From contig DATEAK010000268.1 of NCBI GenBank assembly GCA_035288405.1, forward strand, positions 1 to 12,285: a stretch of 12,285 nt of DNA, given 5' to 3'. This document shows, in pieces, positions 1 to 6,852 of the stretch; the first letter of the stretch is position 1, and every line of letters begins with the position of its first letter. Made by a program: the position numbers and the translations under genes. The notes under the pieces are model-generated. The model did no database searches. It was given only the letters and a program-made list of their open reading frames with translations, and was not told where the DNA came from. Source of the stretch: JACPSX01 sp035288405 [NCBI: bacterium]. Its GTDB lineage: Bacteria > JACPSX01.

Positions 1-118
1 GAAGTTTTTCCAGCTTCCCGCTGCAATCCGGACAGCTCTGCAATGGAGGATCTGAGACCCTCTGGATTATTTCCAGCTTCTTCGCGCATTGGCTGCATTT
101 GTACTCGTAAATGGGCAT
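1..118 (-). CDS. FmdB-family zinc-ribbon protein (5' part, runs off left edge)
   Basis: Only the first 39 codons lie in the window. The protein opens MPIYEYKCSQC, the standard start of the FmdB/CxxC zinc-ribbon family, and has two knuckles, C8-x2-C11 and C29-x2-C32, which would bind one zinc ion. Family members are small (often 60 to 110 residues) proteins described as putative regulators; their molecular role is poorly known. The ATG at 118 is preceded by GAGGAG with a 9-base spacer, which fixes the start. Upstream is a sigma-70 promoter with a CIRCE operator over the expected transcription start, so the gene should be repressed by HrcA. The usual CIRCE targets (groES-groEL, hrcA-grpE-dnaK) would be expected further left, outside the window; that is inference. 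Family assignment is secure, function is not. Confidence 0.88.
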   Translation of the reverse strand, partial: MPIYEYKCSQCAKKLEIIQRVSDPPLQSCPDCSGKLEKL

Positions 119-138
119 TACACTGGTCTCCTCGGTGC

Positions 139-165
139 CTAGCACTCTCCACATGGGAGTGCTAA
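139..165 (-). promoter_or_regulatory. CIRCE operator (HrcA binding site)
   Basis: On the plus strand the site reads CTAGCACTC, nine bases, GAGTGCTAA. The CIRCE consensus is TTAGCACTC-N9-GAGTGCTAA, so 17 of 18 arm positions match and the spacer length is exact. It lies just downstream of the -10 box at 167-172 and covers the predicted transcription start of the zinc-ribbon gene, the usual arrangement for repression by HrcA. I saw no second copy in the window. Confidence 0.95.
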
Positions 166-166
166 A

Positions 167-194
167 ATTATAGAATGTTTTCCTTGAGAGTCAA
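167..194 (-). promoter_or_regulatory. Sigma-70 promoter of the CIRCE-controlled unit
   Basis: Reading the minus strand, TTGACT (194-189) and TATAAT (172-167) are separated by 16 bases, a near-consensus housekeeping promoter. The expected start of transcription is near 160, inside the CIRCE element, leaving a leader of about 42 bases before the ATG at 118. The -35 box overlaps the stop codon (193-191) of the preceding gene. Confidence 0.85.
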
Positions 195-760
195 GGTTTT
201 TTGCAAACTCGGGGGATTCTTCCACCCGCCTGCTCATTGGAGGTCCCACGGAGGGCTTTGTAGGCTCCCAGCACAAGATCGAGACCCGGCACGTCAACAT
301 CCCTAAGACATTCAAAGGTCTCCTGATGTACCCGCCTCTCCTCTAATTGACGTTCGAACCCGAAAATGTCAAATTCCTGGAACGAACGGCTAAAGCGGAC
401 CACATGGATGATCTCATGGGTCAGGACATAGAGCATCAAAGTCTCCAAGCGCAGGACCTGCTTCCCACGCCGGATCCTATCCAACACTTTATGGTCCTGA
501 ACACAAACCCGGTAAAACTCGAGCGGCCAGGGACTCCCGTGGCCTGACGGGGAAAAACACTCGTACTTGGCCACCTGGGCCATCGCCTGATCGGTGATTT
601 CCTCTTGGCTGAGAAATGCCAGAGTCCTGAGGTCGTAATGGATGGATCCCCATTCTTCTCTAGAGAGTTGAAAGCGGTGGGACACCAGATCCTCTGTGTT
701 CACCAAGCATTGCTCGACAATCGCAAGCTGCCTGTCACTAAAGTAACGATCCTTTGTCAT
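191..760 (-). CDS. Conserved-looking hypothetical protein with HEXXH motif (putative metalloprotein)
   Basis: A 189-residue protein that I cannot name. Its most telling feature is H115-E-I-I-H119 in a hydrophobic helix-like stretch (LMLYVLTHEIIHVVRF), the HEXXH pattern of zinc metalloproteases. About 20 to 30 residues on there are acidic residues and a histidine (E140, E141, H145, E147) that could supply a third ligand. No signal peptide or membrane segment is visible, so it would be cytosolic. I chose the ATG at 760 because a GAG lies 7 bases upstream and the protein then begins MTKDRYFSDRQ; in-frame starts also exist at 778 (ATG) and 790 (GTG). The gene is co-oriented with the zinc-ribbon gene 72 bases downstream and may read through into it. 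A small HEXXH hydrolase or a degenerate, non-catalytic fold are both possible. Coding status is likely; function is unknown. Confidence 0.72.
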   Translation of the reverse strand: MTKDRYFSDRQLAIVEQCLVNTEDLVSHRFQLSREEWGSIHYDLRTLAFLSQEEITDQAMAQVAKYECFSPSGHGSPWPLEFYRVCVQDHKVLDRIRRGKQVLRLETLMLYVLTHEIIHVVRFSRSFQEFDIFGFERQLEERRVHQETFECLRDVDVPGLDLVLGAYKALRGTSNEQAGGRIPRVCKKP

Positions 761-811
761 GAGAGATCTCTTGTCCATTACAGCCGCCACGTTTTAACCA
801 TTTCACATCTA

Positions 812-840
812 AATCTAGCCTCCGAGGTCGACAACGTCAA
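812..840 (-). promoter_or_regulatory. Candidate sigma-70 promoter for the HEXXH gene
   Basis: Reading the minus strand, TTGACG (840-835) and TAGATT (817-812) are separated by exactly 17 bases. The start of transcription would fall near 805, about 45 bases before the chosen ATG at 760. No operator-like repeat is evident beside it. Confidence 0.5.
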
Positions 841-874
841 CGGCCCGATCCTCTCCCCAAGCTAGGGAAGTTCC

Positions 875-903
875 TTGACAAGAGGGGGGAGGATGCTAAC
901 AAT
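875..903 (+). promoter_or_regulatory. Candidate sigma-70 promoter for the SDR-clpC-arginase unit
   Basis: A consensus TTGACA at 875-880 is followed, after 17 bases, by AACAAT at 898-903, which matches 4 of 6 positions of the -10 consensus. The spacer contains a run of six G. Transcription would begin near 910, leaving a leader of about 60 bases. The -10 is weak, so this is tentative. The rest of the 761-971 gap shows no RNA gene or CIRCE-like repeat. Confidence 0.4.
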
Positions 904-971
904 GGATTTGTCGCCCGGAACAATATTTCCCACAGGTACCCTCGTTCACATCCAGCAGAAGGAGGTTCCCC

Positions 972-1733
972 ATGCGACTACAGGGTAGAGTGGCGATTGT
1001 CACCGGAGGCGGTCACGGGATTGGCCGGGCTTATTGTCTGGGTCTCGCCCGGGAGGGGGCTGCCGTGGTGGCGGCTGACATCCACGGAGACGCAGCCCGC
1101 GAGACCCAACGAGAAATAGAAAAAATGGGAGGGAAAGGGCTCGGGTTGGAGACCGATGTGGCGAGTGTCGAGGGTACCCAGATGATGGCTCAACGCACGC
1201 AAGAAGCCTTTGGACGCATCGATATTCTGGTGAACAACGCTGCAGTCTTTTCCACAATTCCCATATCCCGTGTACCTTTCGATCAAATCCCTCTGGAAGA
1301 GTGGGATCGGGTGATGACAGTGAATCTTAAGGGGCTGCTCCTGTCCTGCCGTGCGGTTGTCCCCGTTATGCGGCGGCAAAAGAAGGGGAAAATCATCAAT
1401 ATCTCCTCGGCCTCCATTTATAAGGGAACCGGCAACCGGATCCACTATGTAACATCAAAGGCCGGGGTTGTCGGCTTTACACGGGTTCTGGCTCACGAAC
1501 TCGGGGATGACGGGATTTGCGTGAACACTGTGGCTCCAGGGTCTACATTGAGTGAATCTCCCGATGACAAATCAGCCGTCACTTTCAGACAATCGGCGAC
1601 TTCGGAACGTTGTTTGAAGCGAATTGAGAGACCCGATGATTTGGTGGGGACCATCCTCTTCCTCTCCTCGGATGATAGCGACTTCATCACGGGTCAGACG
1701 ATCGTAGTTGACGGCGGGACGAGCTTTATCTAG
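972..1733 (+). CDS. Short-chain dehydrogenase/reductase (SDR family oxidoreductase)
   Basis: A 253-residue classical SDR, the usual length for the family. It has the glycine-rich cofactor motif TGGGHGIG at 11-18, an acidic residue D36 at the end of the second strand (which normally favours NAD(H) over NADP(H)), the NNAA motif at 88-91, a structural N118, and the catalytic S146, Y159 and K163 with the expected spacing. The C-terminal ITGQTIVVDGG is also typical. The substrate cannot be read from the sequence; an alcohol, sugar or acyl-type carbonyl are all possible. The start is well supported by AAGGAGG at 959-965, 6 bases before the ATG. It lies 38 bases upstream of the clpC-like gene on the same strand and is probably the first gene of that transcript. 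No key residue is missing. Confidence 0.93.
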   Translation: MRLQGRVAIVTGGGHGIGRAYCLGLAREGAAVVAADIHGDAARETQREIEKMGGKGLGLETDVASVEGTQMMAQRTQEAFGRIDILVNNAAVFSTIPISRVPFDQIPLEEWDRVMTVNLKGLLLSCRAVVPVMRRQKKGKIINISSASIYKGTGNRIHYVTSKAGVVGFTRVLAHELGDDGICVNTVAPGSTLSESPDDKSAVTFRQSATSERCLKRIERPDDLVGTILFLSSDDSDFITGQTIVVDGGTSFI

Positions 1734-1771
1734 AAAACTGGAACACGCCGCACGGAGGTAGAATCGCTTGC

Positions 1772-4270
1772 ATGTATAAATACTTCCGCTTTCTTACCGA
1801 GCAGGTCATTGAGGCAATCAACATCGCCTCCTCCGAGATGATGAATCTCCAGCAGGCGGAACTGACCCCAGAGTTTCTTCTGATCGGCCTTCTAGAGCAG
1901 GACGATTCGCTTGTCCTAAAAATTCTTAGAGAAATGGGCTTTGAGCCTCAAGCGATGAAGGATCAGATTCTCGATCGCATCTACGCCGCTCAGGAAAATC
2001 GCCCTAGACATCCTCGGACCGGACCCATTCAGATTTACCTATCCCGGGAGACAGAGCAGGTCCTGCAAATCGCCAAACGCGAGGCTGACTCGCTGAAGGA
2101 CAAGTTTGTCGGAGTGGGGGCTCTCTTTCTAGTCCTCCTGGACGTTTCCTCCGGCTTTGCCTCCGCTCTGCTCCGGGATCTGGGAATCCATTACGAAAAA
2201 GCCAGAAACGCTCTCCTCAGATTACGCGCCGGCCGTCAGGTGGAAGACCGGGAATCCGAAATGCGCTACGACGTGCTGAGAAAATACACCACGAACCTCA
2301 CGGACCTGGCTCGCCGTGGGGAGCTCGACCCGGTCGTCGGTCGGGAGACAGAAATCAACCGGGTGATTCAAATTCTTTCCCGTCGCAAGAAAAACAACCC
2401 GGTTCTGATTGGGGAGCCTGGCGTAGGCAAGACGGTCATTGTCGAAGGATTGGCACAGAGGATCGTGGATGCAGACGTCCCCGAGAACCTTCTCAATAAA
2501 CAAGTCCTGCAACTGGAGATGTCCGAGGTCATCGCGGGCGCAAAATTTCGGGGAGAATTTGAAGAGCGGCTCAAAGCCCTCAAGGATGAAGTGATCTCAG
2601 CAGCAGGGCAGGTCATCTTGTTCATCGACGAGCTTCACACGGTCGTGGGGGCAGGGGCTGCTTCTGGAGGGCTGGATGCCTCCAACATGTTGAAGCCGGC
2701 TCTGGCTCGGGGGCAGCTCCAATGTATCGGTGCAACTACCCTGGAAGAGTACAAGAAGCACGTTGAGGAGGACAAGGCCCTGGAGCGCCGATTTCAAACC
2801 GTCCTGATCAAAGAACCGACGGTTGAGGAAACTTATAGAGTTTTGCAGGGGTTGAAGTCCAAGTATGAGAGCCATCACCAAGTACATTTTACAGAACAAG
2901 CCCTGCTCCAGGCAGCCAGGCTCGCGGAGCGCTATATTGCAGACCGGTTCTTGCCTGACAAGGCCATTGACCTCGTGGATGAAGCAGGTTCCAAGAAACA
3001 TCTGGACCTAAACTACATCCCCTCCGACATTCGCAAGCTGCAGAAAGAGAGAGACCAAGTCCTCCAGTCCCAACGCAAGGCCTATGAGTCGGAAGACTAT
3101 GAAGCCGCAGCCCGCTACCAGCAGCAAATCCTTCTTATGGACCAGGAGCTAAAGGCCAAGCGTACGAGCTGGCGCAAGACCATTCAGCCCGAGGAAGCCG
3201 CCGTGGACGAGGAAGACATTGCACGGGTTGTCGCGCATTGGACGGGCATCCCGGTAACCCGGATGCTCGAGTCCGAGGCAGAAAAACTCACGCGCATGGA
3301 GGAAAACCTGCACAAGCGCATCATTGGTCAGGACAACGCCGTCAAAGCCGTGAGCAATGCCATCCGGCGCAACCGGGCGGGCTTGAAGGAGCAGAATCGG
3401 CCCATCGGATCCTTCCTCTTTCTGGGTCCCACGGGAGTGGGCAAGACGGAGCTGGCCAAAGCCCTTACCGAATTTCTCTTTGACGACGAAAACAAACTCA
3501 TCCGTCTGGACATGTCCGAATTCATGGAGCGTCACACAGGCTCCAAATTGATCGGGTCTCCTCCCGGCTATGTGGGCTACGGTGAAGGAGGACAACTTAC
3601 CGAAAAAGTTCGCCGCAATCCTTATGCGGTGGTCCTCCTCGACGAGCTTGAAAAAGCCCACCCGGACATCTTCAACATCTTGCTGCAAATTCTCGACGAC
3701 GGACGGCTTACCGACTCTCAGGGGCGTACGGTAAGCTTCAAGAACACCATCATCATCGGAACTTCCAATATCGGCAGTGAGCTCATCACCCGGGAAGCAC
3801 CGGAAATCGGCTTCGTAAGGGATTTCACCCAACAACGCTACGAAGATATAAAGAAGATGGTCCTCCACGAAGTGAAAAAGGTGTTTAAGCCCGAGTTCTT
3901 AAATCGCATCGACGACCTGATCGTCTTCCATCAGTTGACAAAAGCGCACATCCGTCAGATCGTTGACCTCCTCCTGACCACTCTTGCCAAACGTCTCCAG
4001 GAGCGCGAGCTCAACATCGATGTGCACGATGATGTCCGCGAAAAGCTCGCCGAAGAGGGCTACGACCCCTTTTATGGCGCCAGACCCTTGCGGCGTGCCG
4101 TGGAAAACCTCATTGAGAATCCGCTGGCTCAGAAGGTCATCACCGGAGAGTTTTCCTCGGGGGACCGGATACAAATTGCCCTGAATACCGGGGAGATTGT
4201 TTTTACAAAAACTACAGGGCAGGCCATTCCTCAAACCATTTCATCCTCATGGAACCGGTCTATATCTTAG
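1772..4270 (+). CDS. clpC: ClpC-type AAA+ unfoldase (Clp protease ATP-binding subunit)
   Basis: An 832-residue Hsp100 ATPase that unfolds proteins, normally for the ClpP peptidase. The N-terminal domain has two Clp-N repeats (about 4-70 and 82-152). The first AAA+ module has Walker A GEPGVGKT at 214-221 and Walker B ILFIDE at 282-287. A short coiled-coil middle domain (about 415-470) with a UVR-like stretch follows, much shorter than that of ClpB. The second module has GPTGVGKT at 552-559, VVLLDE at 620-625 and sensor-2 GARPLRR at 769-775. An IGF tripeptide at 679-681 matches the loop that docks into ClpP. These features point to ClpC rather than ClpB, and ClpA lacks this middle domain. GGAGGT at 1754-1759 precedes the ATG by 12 bases, slightly far. 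No clpP, ctsR, mcsA or mcsB is in the window. The 3' end overlaps the arginase gene by 22 bases. Confidence 0.93.
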   Translation: MYKYFRFLTEQVIEAINIASSEMMNLQQAELTPEFLLIGLLEQDDSLVLKILREMGFEPQAMKDQILDRIYAAQENRPRHPRTGPIQIYLSRETEQVLQIAKREADSLKDKFVGVGALFLVLLDVSSGFASALLRDLGIHYEKARNALLRLRAGRQVEDRESEMRYDVLRKYTTNLTDLARRGELDPVVGRETEINRVIQILSRRKKNNPVLIGEPGVGKTVIVEGLAQRIVDADVPENLLNKQVLQLEMSEVIAGAKFRGEFEERLKALKDEVISAAGQVILFIDELHTVVGAGAASGGLDASNMLKPALARGQLQCIGATTLEEYKKHVEEDKALERRFQTVLIKEPTVEETYRVLQGLKSKYESHHQVHFTEQALLQAARLAERYIADRFLPDKAIDLVDEAGSKKHLDLNYIPSDIRKLQKERDQVLQSQRKAYESEDYEAAARYQQQILLMDQELKAKRTSWRKTIQPEEAAVDEEDIARVVAHWTGIPVTRMLESEAEKLTRMEENLHKRIIGQDNAVKAVSNAIRRNRAGLKEQNRPIGSFLFLGPTGVGKTELAKALTEFLFDDENKLIRLDMSEFMERHTGSKLIGSPPGYVGYGEGGQLTEKVRRNPYAVVLLDELEKAHPDIFNILLQILDDGRLTDSQGRTVSFKNTIIIGTSNIGSELITREAPEIGFVRDFTQQRYEDIKKMVLHEVKKVFKPEFLNRIDDLIVFHQLTKAHIRQIVDLLLTTLAKRLQERELNIDVHDDVREKLAEEGYDPFYGARPLRRAVENLIENPLAQKVITGEFSSGDRIQIALNTGEIVFTKTTGQAIPQTISSSWNRSIS

Positions 4271-5151
4271 GAGTCCCCCTGGATCTGGGGGCAGGACGAC
4301 GGGGCGTCGATATGGGACCCAGTGCCGTGCGTGTCGCAGGGCTCCATCACACCTTGCGAGAGCTCGGACACCAAATCATCGACTGCGGAGACCTGTCGAT
4401 CCCCATTGCGGAAACTCGCTCCTTCGGCCAATCCCACCTGAAATTTCTCCACGAGATTACGGAGACCTGCTCTCGGCTGGCCCAGGAAGTAAGTGAGGTT
4501 TTCCGTAAGGGAGGAGTCCCGCTGGTGCTGGGAGGAGATCATTCATTGGCCATCGGAAGTGTGGCCGGGGTGGCTTCCCACTGGGGCTCGTCGAAGTTCG
4601 GGCTTATCTGGTTTGACGCACACGGGGATATCAATACCCCAGCCACAACGCCGACTGGAAACATCCACGGAATGCCCCTTGCCGTGTTGCTGGGCCATGG
4701 AGATCTTCAGCTGGTAGAACTCGGGGGCGCCACTCCCAAGCTGTCTGGGAAAGATACTGTGCTGGTAGGAGTGCGCCGACTGGATCCAGGAGAGAGGGAA
4801 ATGCTGTCCACGAGCGGGGTAACGGTATTTACCATGCGAGACATCGACGAAATGGGGATGAAAACTGTTGTAGAAGCCGCACTGGACATAGCAACGGCCG
4901 CTGGAAAGCCCCTCCATGTGAGCTTTGATCTCGATGTCATCGACCCCAGCTACGCGCCCGGAGTGGGAACGCCTGCGAACGGGGGAATCACCTATCGGGA
5001 AGCCCACTTGGCCATGGAGCTTATCGCAGATTGCCAGCGTCTCTCTTCCTTTGATTGCGTGGAAATTAATCCACTTCTGGACAACCGAAATCGCACCGCA
5101 GCTCTGGCAGTGGAATTGATCGGCTCCGCCTTCGGCAAATCTATCCTCTGA
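4249..5151 (+). CDS. rocF: Arginase (ureohydrolase family)
   Basis: A 300-residue ureohydrolase, predicted to hydrolyse L-arginine to ornithine and urea with a two-manganese centre. All six metal ligands are visible: H98 in GGDHS, D123, H125 and D127 in DAHGD, and D227 and D229 in SFDLDVIDP. The substrate loop DINTPATTPTGNIHG (N129, H140) closely resembles that of true arginases, and E272 in VEINP corresponds to the conserved active-site glutamate. This favours arginase over agmatinase or formimidoglutamase, although related guanidino substrates are not excluded. The length is typical for bacterial arginases. The ATG at 4249 lies inside the clpC-like gene, 22 bases before the end of that gene, and lacks a good Shine-Dalgarno, so translation is probably coupled to the upstream gene. 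No ornithine or urea pathway gene is adjacent. Confidence 0.92.
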   Translation: MEPVYILGVPLDLGAGRRGVDMGPSAVRVAGLHHTLRELGHQIIDCGDLSIPIAETRSFGQSHLKFLHEITETCSRLAQEVSEVFRKGGVPLVLGGDHSLAIGSVAGVASHWGSSKFGLIWFDAHGDINTPATTPTGNIHGMPLAVLLGHGDLQLVELGGATPKLSGKDTVLVGVRRLDPGEREMLSTSGVTVFTMRDIDEMGMKTVVEAALDIATAAGKPLHVSFDLDVIDPSYAPGVGTPANGGITYREAHLAMELIADCQRLSSFDCVEINPLLDNRNRTAALAVELIGSAFGKSIL

Positions 5152-5159
5152 TCGGTTGC

Positions 5160-5200
5160 AAAAACCCTGAAGCCTACAACGGGCAACGCCAGGCGGCTTC
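5160..5200 (-). terminator. Possible intrinsic terminator for the degP-like gene
   Basis: Reading the minus strand downstream of the protease stop codon, GAAGCC (5200-5195) can pair with GGCTTC (5174-5169) around a 20-base loop that holds a small GGC/GCC hairpin. It is followed by AGGG and five T (5164-5160). The stem is short and the loop large, so it is a weak candidate. No convincing terminator for the arginase gene on the plus strand was seen in this gap. Confidence 0.35.
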
Positions 5201-5223
5201 CTCTGTGCGAGCCGTAAATTCAG

Positions 5224-5235
5224 CTCAAGCTTGAG
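5224..5235. repeat. 12-base perfect palindrome in convergent gap
   Basis: CTCAAGCTTGAG is its own reverse complement. It sits between the convergent arginase and protease genes, 20 bases past the protease stop codon. No T tract follows on either strand, so it is not a standard terminator. It may be chance. Confidence 0.5.
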
Positions 5236-5255
5236 ATCAGGGAGATCCAATCGTC

Positions 5256-6719
5256 CTAGCCTTTGAAGTTCATCGCCACAAAAAGGTGGGACCCCCTGCG
5301 GTTAATCAGGATCAAGACAGTTCCATCAGACGCGCTCTCCCTCACTGCACGCCAGAAATCCTGGACTGTAGGGACTTCTCGCTCGTCAACTTCCTGAACC
5401 AAGTCTCCCTGGCGAATTCCCGCTTGATCGGCCGGTCCCCCAGGCTCCACCCGGGTAACGATCACTCCTCGGGATTGGGAAAGGCCCAAGCCCCGTGCCA
5501 GTTCCGGGGTAAGATCCTGGACGGTCATCCCGTATTGTTGCTGGGCAGGAACCGAGCGGGCAGCCACGGACTCTTCTTTGAGTTCAGCGACGGTCACCCG
5601 TAACTCCAGATCCTTTCCTTTGCGAAGAACCTTTACCGGAACTTCTTTGCCAATTGACGTATTCGCCACTAGCCGAGGAAGCTCCATGATATCTTCCACC
5701 GGCTTCCCATCAAAAGAAACAATAAGATCACCGCGCTGTATCCCCGCTTTCTTTGCCGGTCCCCCTTCGGTGACCTCCGATACCAGGGCGCCTTGCGGCC
5801 GGGGCAAGCCCAGGGACTTAGCCAGGTCCGGTGTCACGGCCTGAATCTGAACCCCAATCCATCCGCGCGTAACCGCCCCCTTCTGCCAGAGCTGCAAGAG
5901 GACCGGTTTCGCCAGGTTTATCGGGGTGGCAAAACCCAGACCCTGCCCCCCGGCAATAATCGCCGTGTTGATACCGATAATTTCCCCTCGCATGTTGATG
6001 AGGGGACCTCCACTGTTGCCGGGGTTAATCGATGCGTCCGTCTGGACGAAGTCGTCGTAAGGACCCGCCCCGATAATTCTCCCTTTGGCGCTTACGATTC
6101 CCGTGGTCACCGTTTGCCCGAGGCCAAAAGGGTTGCCGATCGCCATAACCCATTCCCCGACTCGTAACTTGTCCGAATCTCCCAGGCGGGCGAAGGGCAG
6201 GGGTTGACGAGGAGAAATCTTGATGAGAGCCAGATCGGTCTTCGGATCGCGCCCCACGATTTTGGCGTCGTACTCCTGCTTATCCGAGAGGATGACCTTG
6301 ATTTCGGAAGCACCCTCGACGACGTGATTGTTCGTGGCGATAAATCCATCTTTGTTGATGATGAATCCGGATCCCAAGCTTTGGCGTTTAAATTCCTGCT
6401 GGGGAACGTCTCCAAAGTAGCGGCGAAACAAATCTTCAAACGGGTTACTCTGAAAGGGTCCCTCCCCGGAAGGTCCGCGCTGCGGTCCTTGCCCTTTCAC
6501 TACCTGGGTGGTGCTGATATTAACCACGGAGGGACTAAGCTTCTCCGCCAGGTCCACGAAAGGTGGTAGAGCGACCTGCGGAGATACTCCCGTGCTACCC
6601 TCGGTCCACAAGCTCTGCCCCCATCCCGTTACGGATCCCGAAAGGATCAAGAGAAGGGTCAACGCAAGACACAGCCCCACTGGATTCCGACGAGACTGGA
6701 AACCAATCGAAATCCTCAT
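5256..6719 (-). CDS. Do/DegP-DegQ-type periplasmic serine endoprotease
   Basis: A 487-residue HtrA-family protease that degrades or refolds damaged proteins in the periplasm. The N-terminus has a basic segment (R10, R11), a hydrophobic core of about 13-30 and a likely signal-peptidase site near residues 32-36. The trypsin-like domain shows the full triad: H132 in TNNHVV, D162 in TDLALI, and S236 in GNSGGP. Two PDZ domains follow, about 285-380 and 395-480, the first opening with GWIGVQIQ. Two PDZ domains place it with DegP/DegQ (Do) rather than single-PDZ DegS. The long linker rich in G, P, Q and F (about 75-112) resembles the LA loop that controls oligomer assembly. The ATG at 6719 has AGGAG 8 bases upstream. 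The gene lies 133 bases downstream of lon on the same strand and could be co-transcribed. I found no clear promoter of its own. Confidence 0.93.
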   Translation of the reverse strand: MRISIGFQSRRNPVGLCLALTLLLILSGSVTGWGQSLWTEGSTGVSPQVALPPFVDLAEKLSPSVVNISTTQVVKGQGPQRGPSGEGPFQSNPFEDLFRRYFGDVPQQEFKRQSLGSGFIINKDGFIATNNHVVEGASEIKVILSDKQEYDAKIVGRDPKTDLALIKISPRQPLPFARLGDSDKLRVGEWVMAIGNPFGLGQTVTTGIVSAKGRIIGAGPYDDFVQTDASINPGNSGGPLINMRGEIIGINTAIIAGGQGLGFATPINLAKPVLLQLWQKGAVTRGWIGVQIQAVTPDLAKSLGLPRPQGALVSEVTEGGPAKKAGIQRGDLIVSFDGKPVEDIMELPRLVANTSIGKEVPVKVLRKGKDLELRVTVAELKEESVAARSVPAQQQYGMTVQDLTPELARGLGLSQSRGVIVTRVEPGGPADQAGIRQGDLVQEVDEREVPTVQDFWRAVRESASDGTVLILINRRGSHLFVAMNFKG

Positions 6720-6798
6720 TTGAATTACTCCTATATGTGGTCTTAGTGGTTAGACTTGGCGGGAGTTACTACTTTGATTGAGTTTCTCACCCGGCTCC

Positions 6799-6827
6799 TG
6801 TCGGATACCATTGGCCCTTTTCCGACA
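6799..6827. repeat. Inverted repeat between lon and the degP-like gene
   Basis: A perfect 7-base inverted repeat, TGTCGGA (6799-6805) and TCCGACA (6821-6827), flanks a 15-base centre. It begins 26 bases past the last base of the lon stop codon and lies about 80 bases upstream of the degP-like start. No T tract follows, so it is not a standard intrinsic terminator. It could be an mRNA stabilising stem, a factor-dependent terminator or an operator. Confidence 0.45.
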
Positions 6828-6852
6828 AAGAATTCGGCAGTTACATCTCCGA

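Noticed and set aside
3149-3868. 239-codon minus-strand open frame opposite clpC
   Set aside because: It is antisense to the highly conserved second AAA+ module of ClpC and shows no recognisable domain.
4543-5250. 235-codon minus-strand open frame opposite the arginase gene
   Set aside because: Antisense to the conserved metal-binding motifs of arginase, which is clearly the real gene.
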